DNA of 35,669 bases from Dehalococcoidia bacterium (GTDB lineage: Bacteria > Chloroflexota > Dehalococcoidia > Bin125), in the NCBI GenBank assembly GCA_007571275.1, contig RKRS01000165.1, positions 1 to 35,669 of the forward strand, given 5' to 3'. A model generated the notes under the pieces. It was given only the letters and a program-made list of their open reading frames with translations, searched no databases and was not told the origin of the DNA. The translations under genes and the position numbers were made by a program. Shown piece after piece: positions 33,643 through 35,669 of the stretch; the first letter of the stretch is position 1, and each line of letters begins with the position of its first letter.

Positions 33643-34659
33643 CTATGCCAAGAGGAATAACAATGCGCTCGCGCCGGCGTACGCGCTGACGAGCGTGACG
33701 CCTTCAGGCGTCCACAAGCGTCGGGCGCGGGCTCTCGGTCTGGTCATGATGCCGACGATCACGACCATGGTCATCAGCACGGCAATCAGGCCGGAGAGGA
33801 CGTGCACGGTCGACACGGCGGACCAGATGGCGCCATCGGTAAAGGCGAGGTCGTCGAAGAACAACACAATGCCCATATTGAACACGTTGCTACCGAGCAC
33901 ATTGGTGATCGCCAGGTCGGGCGCGCCCAGTCGCAGGGCGGCGAGCGAGGTGCCAATCTCGGGCAGCGAAGTGCTGATCGCCAGGAACTGCGTGCCGACG
34001 AAGCTCTCCTCCCAGTGCATCGTCTCGGCGATCTGTTCGCCGACGTCGGCCAGCCAGACAGCCGCCGCGACGACGATGGCCGCGGACACTGCATAGATCA
34101 GCAGGGCCCGGGACAGTGACTGGGGGCTGCGGTCGGAGTCGGGCTGTGACTCGTCAGACGGCTGCGATTCCTGGGACTGTTGGGAATGGCGGTAGATCAG
34201 ATACATGGCGGCGATGAATCCCAAGAGCAGCAGGATCGTCAGCGGACTGAGGAACCACTCGGCGGTGACGTCGGTCTCGCTGTAGATGAAGATCGCCAGC
34301 GCGGCCAAGCCGATCAGTCCCGCGCCCAGGGCCGCGACCAGCACCGACGTGCGACTCACCGCAGTGAGCAGCGGTCCGTTTTGCCAATAGAGATCGGCCA
34401 GGCCGATAATCAAGAGGTTGAAGAGATTGCTCCCGAATGCGTCGCCGATCGCCAGGTCGGGCGCATCGAGCCAGGCGATCGAACTAATGCCGGTCGCCAG
34501 TTCGGGCAGCGAGGTGGCCGTGGCGAGCATGACCACGCCGATGAATGATCGGCCCAAACCCGTCCGCTCGGCCACGGTATCGGCGGAACTGGCGAGGAAG
34601 TGGGCCGCCAACAGAATCAAGACAGCGGAGGCGGCGAACTGAAGCCAGAGCACTGCCAT
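33643..34659 (-). CDS. Sodium/calcium exchanger family protein
   Basis: Two alpha-repeats: ATATSLPELATGISSIAWLDAPDLAIGDAFGSNLFNLLIIG and AISTSLPEIGTSLAALRLGAPDLAITNVLGSNVFNMGIV. Confidence 0.92.
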   Translation of the reverse strand: MAVLWLQFAASAVLILLAAHFLASSADTVAERTGLGRSFIGVVMLATATSLPELATGISSIAWLDAPDLAIGDAFGSNLFNLLIIGLADLYWQNGPLLTAVSRTSVLVAALGAGLIGLAALAIFIYSETDVTAEWFLSPLTILLLLGFIAAMYLIYRHSQQSQESQPSDESQPDSDRSPQSLSRALLIYAVSAAIVVAAAVWLADVGEQIAETMHWEESFVGTQFLAISTSLPEIGTSLAALRLGAPDLAITNVLGSNVFNMGIVLFFDDLAFTDGAIWSAVSTVHVLSGLIAVLMTMVVIVGIMTRPRARARRLWTPEGVTLVSAYAGASALLFLLA

Positions 34660-34739
34660 CGGCGTTGGCTCACCCTTCGAGTCGGCCCAGGCGAGCCGCC
34701 GTTATCCGTGCCGTTTGGTCAGGCCGTGAGATCGGTCGA

Positions 34740-35663
34740 TTAGTCCCAGCTGGGCTTCGAGGGAGCGGATGCGCCGCGCATCAGCTCGCGGTCGTGAGGA
34801 GCGTTGGACCGTGCGCCGCGGAAGTCGCGGAACGGACCGTCACGCCATTCGAGTGCCGCCTTGAGGCCGTCGCGTCGCACTCGTTCGCCCCATTCGCCTG
34901 CTTCCGGTCGGTGCTTCGACATCGCTTCGACGTCCGTGCCCGAGATCATCGCGGTCTTGTAGCCCTGAATCTCGTAGGCGCGGTTGACCGAGCGTTTGGA
35001 GTACATCAACAGGTGGTTATCGATGTGACCCATGCGCTGGGCGAACTCCATGGTGAACTCGTCCAGGTCTTCCGACTTGAGCGCGTAGTTGGCCCAGCCC
35101 CAGCGGTACATGTCGGCGCCGGAGTGTGGGTCGCCGAGATAGGCGAACTCGCGCGCTTTGGCCTGGGGTAGATGCCAGGGCGCCCACATGGCGTCCATCG
35201 TGCCCATCGCGCGCACGGGTGGATAGCCGACCTGGCAATCCTCCGCCACGATCCGTAGGTCACAGGCCGAGGCCAGCTCGGTCGCGCCAGCCAGACAGTA
35301 GCCGTGCACCTGCGCGATCACCGGCTTGGCCAGCTCCCAGATAATGAAGTTGCCCATCACCGCGTGCCGCGACCAGTCGTAGTGTTGCGGATGCGTCGTG
35401 CCGGTGTCGGGCAGGCCGGTCCACTCGTTGGTGTGTGGGTTGCTCAGGTCAGGTGAGGGCTGCAGATCGTAGCCGGCTGAGAAGGCGCGCCCCGCGCCTT
35501 TGATGATCACGACGCCAACGCCGGCGTCCGCTTCGGCGCGCTTGAGCGCGTGGAACATCTCACCGCGCAACTCGTTGGAGAGCGCGTTCAGTTTTTCAGG
35601 GCGGTTCAGGGTCACGGTCGCCACGCGGCCGTCAGTGTCGTAGAGGATGTTGTCGTAGGACAT
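34740..35663 (-). CDS. Enoyl-CoA hydratase/isomerase (crotonase) family protein
   Basis: VATVTLNRPEKLNALSNELRGEMFHALKRAEADAGVGVVIIKGAGRAFSAGYDL, KPVIAQVHGYCLAGATELASACDLRIVAED. Confidence 0.9.
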   Translation of the reverse strand: MSYDNILYDTDGRVATVTLNRPEKLNALSNELRGEMFHALKRAEADAGVGVVIIKGAGRAFSAGYDLQPSPDLSNPHTNEWTGLPDTGTTHPQHYDWSRHAVMGNFIIWELAKPVIAQVHGYCLAGATELASACDLRIVAEDCQVGYPPVRAMGTMDAMWAPWHLPQAKAREFAYLGDPHSGADMYRWGWANYALKSEDLDEFTMEFAQRMGHIDNHLLMYSKRSVNRAYEIQGYKTAMISGTDVEAMSKHRPEAGEWGERVRRDGLKAALEWRDGPFRDFRGARSNAPHDRELMRGASAPSKPSWD

Positions 35664-35669
35664 GAAACG

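Overview
The window is a gene-dense, GC-rich bacterial chromosomal segment. Its gene content suggests Chloroflexota, possibly SAR202-like, but that is inference only. I can support about 29 protein-coding genes. I saw no CRISPR array, prophage, transposase, rRNA or tRNA. Main blocks: (i) the 3' end of scpB with a DUF503/YlxP-like gene, converging on an rpsT - Zn-ADH - RodZ-like(HTH-TM-PASTA) - rimO run; (ii) murJ, a zinc-ribbon protein, a small ORF and an IleRS2-type ileS whose class I signature reads GVHH instead of HxGH; (iii) a YihY/BrkB gene divergent from a proB - alpha/beta hydrolase - SsuD-like flavin monooxygenase - arylsulfotransferase-like run; (iv) a repeat-rich accessory stretch (about 15.66-19.0 kb) with a GNAT gene, a Gln-rich TAT lipoprotein-type solute-binding protein and several hairpin repeats, including a perfect 43-nt duplicated hairpin and a 33-nt near-perfect palindrome; (v) a second LLM-class flavin enzyme, DegV, an acetoacetate-decarboxylase-like protein and an MFS transporter; (vi) a full sufR-C-B-D-Rieske-S-U-T iron-sulfur assembly operon with a candidate operator/promoter; (vii) an orphan HmuV-like ATPase, an MBL-fold hydrolase, a small four-Cys protein not listed as its own ORF, an AI-2E family permease, a Na+/Ca2+ exchanger and a crotonase. 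I did not find a clear-cut novel defence or mobile system. The strongest leads are the GXHH IleRS, the possible organosulfur module, the Q-rich solute-binding protein with an in-frame G10 tract, and the hairpin repeat family.
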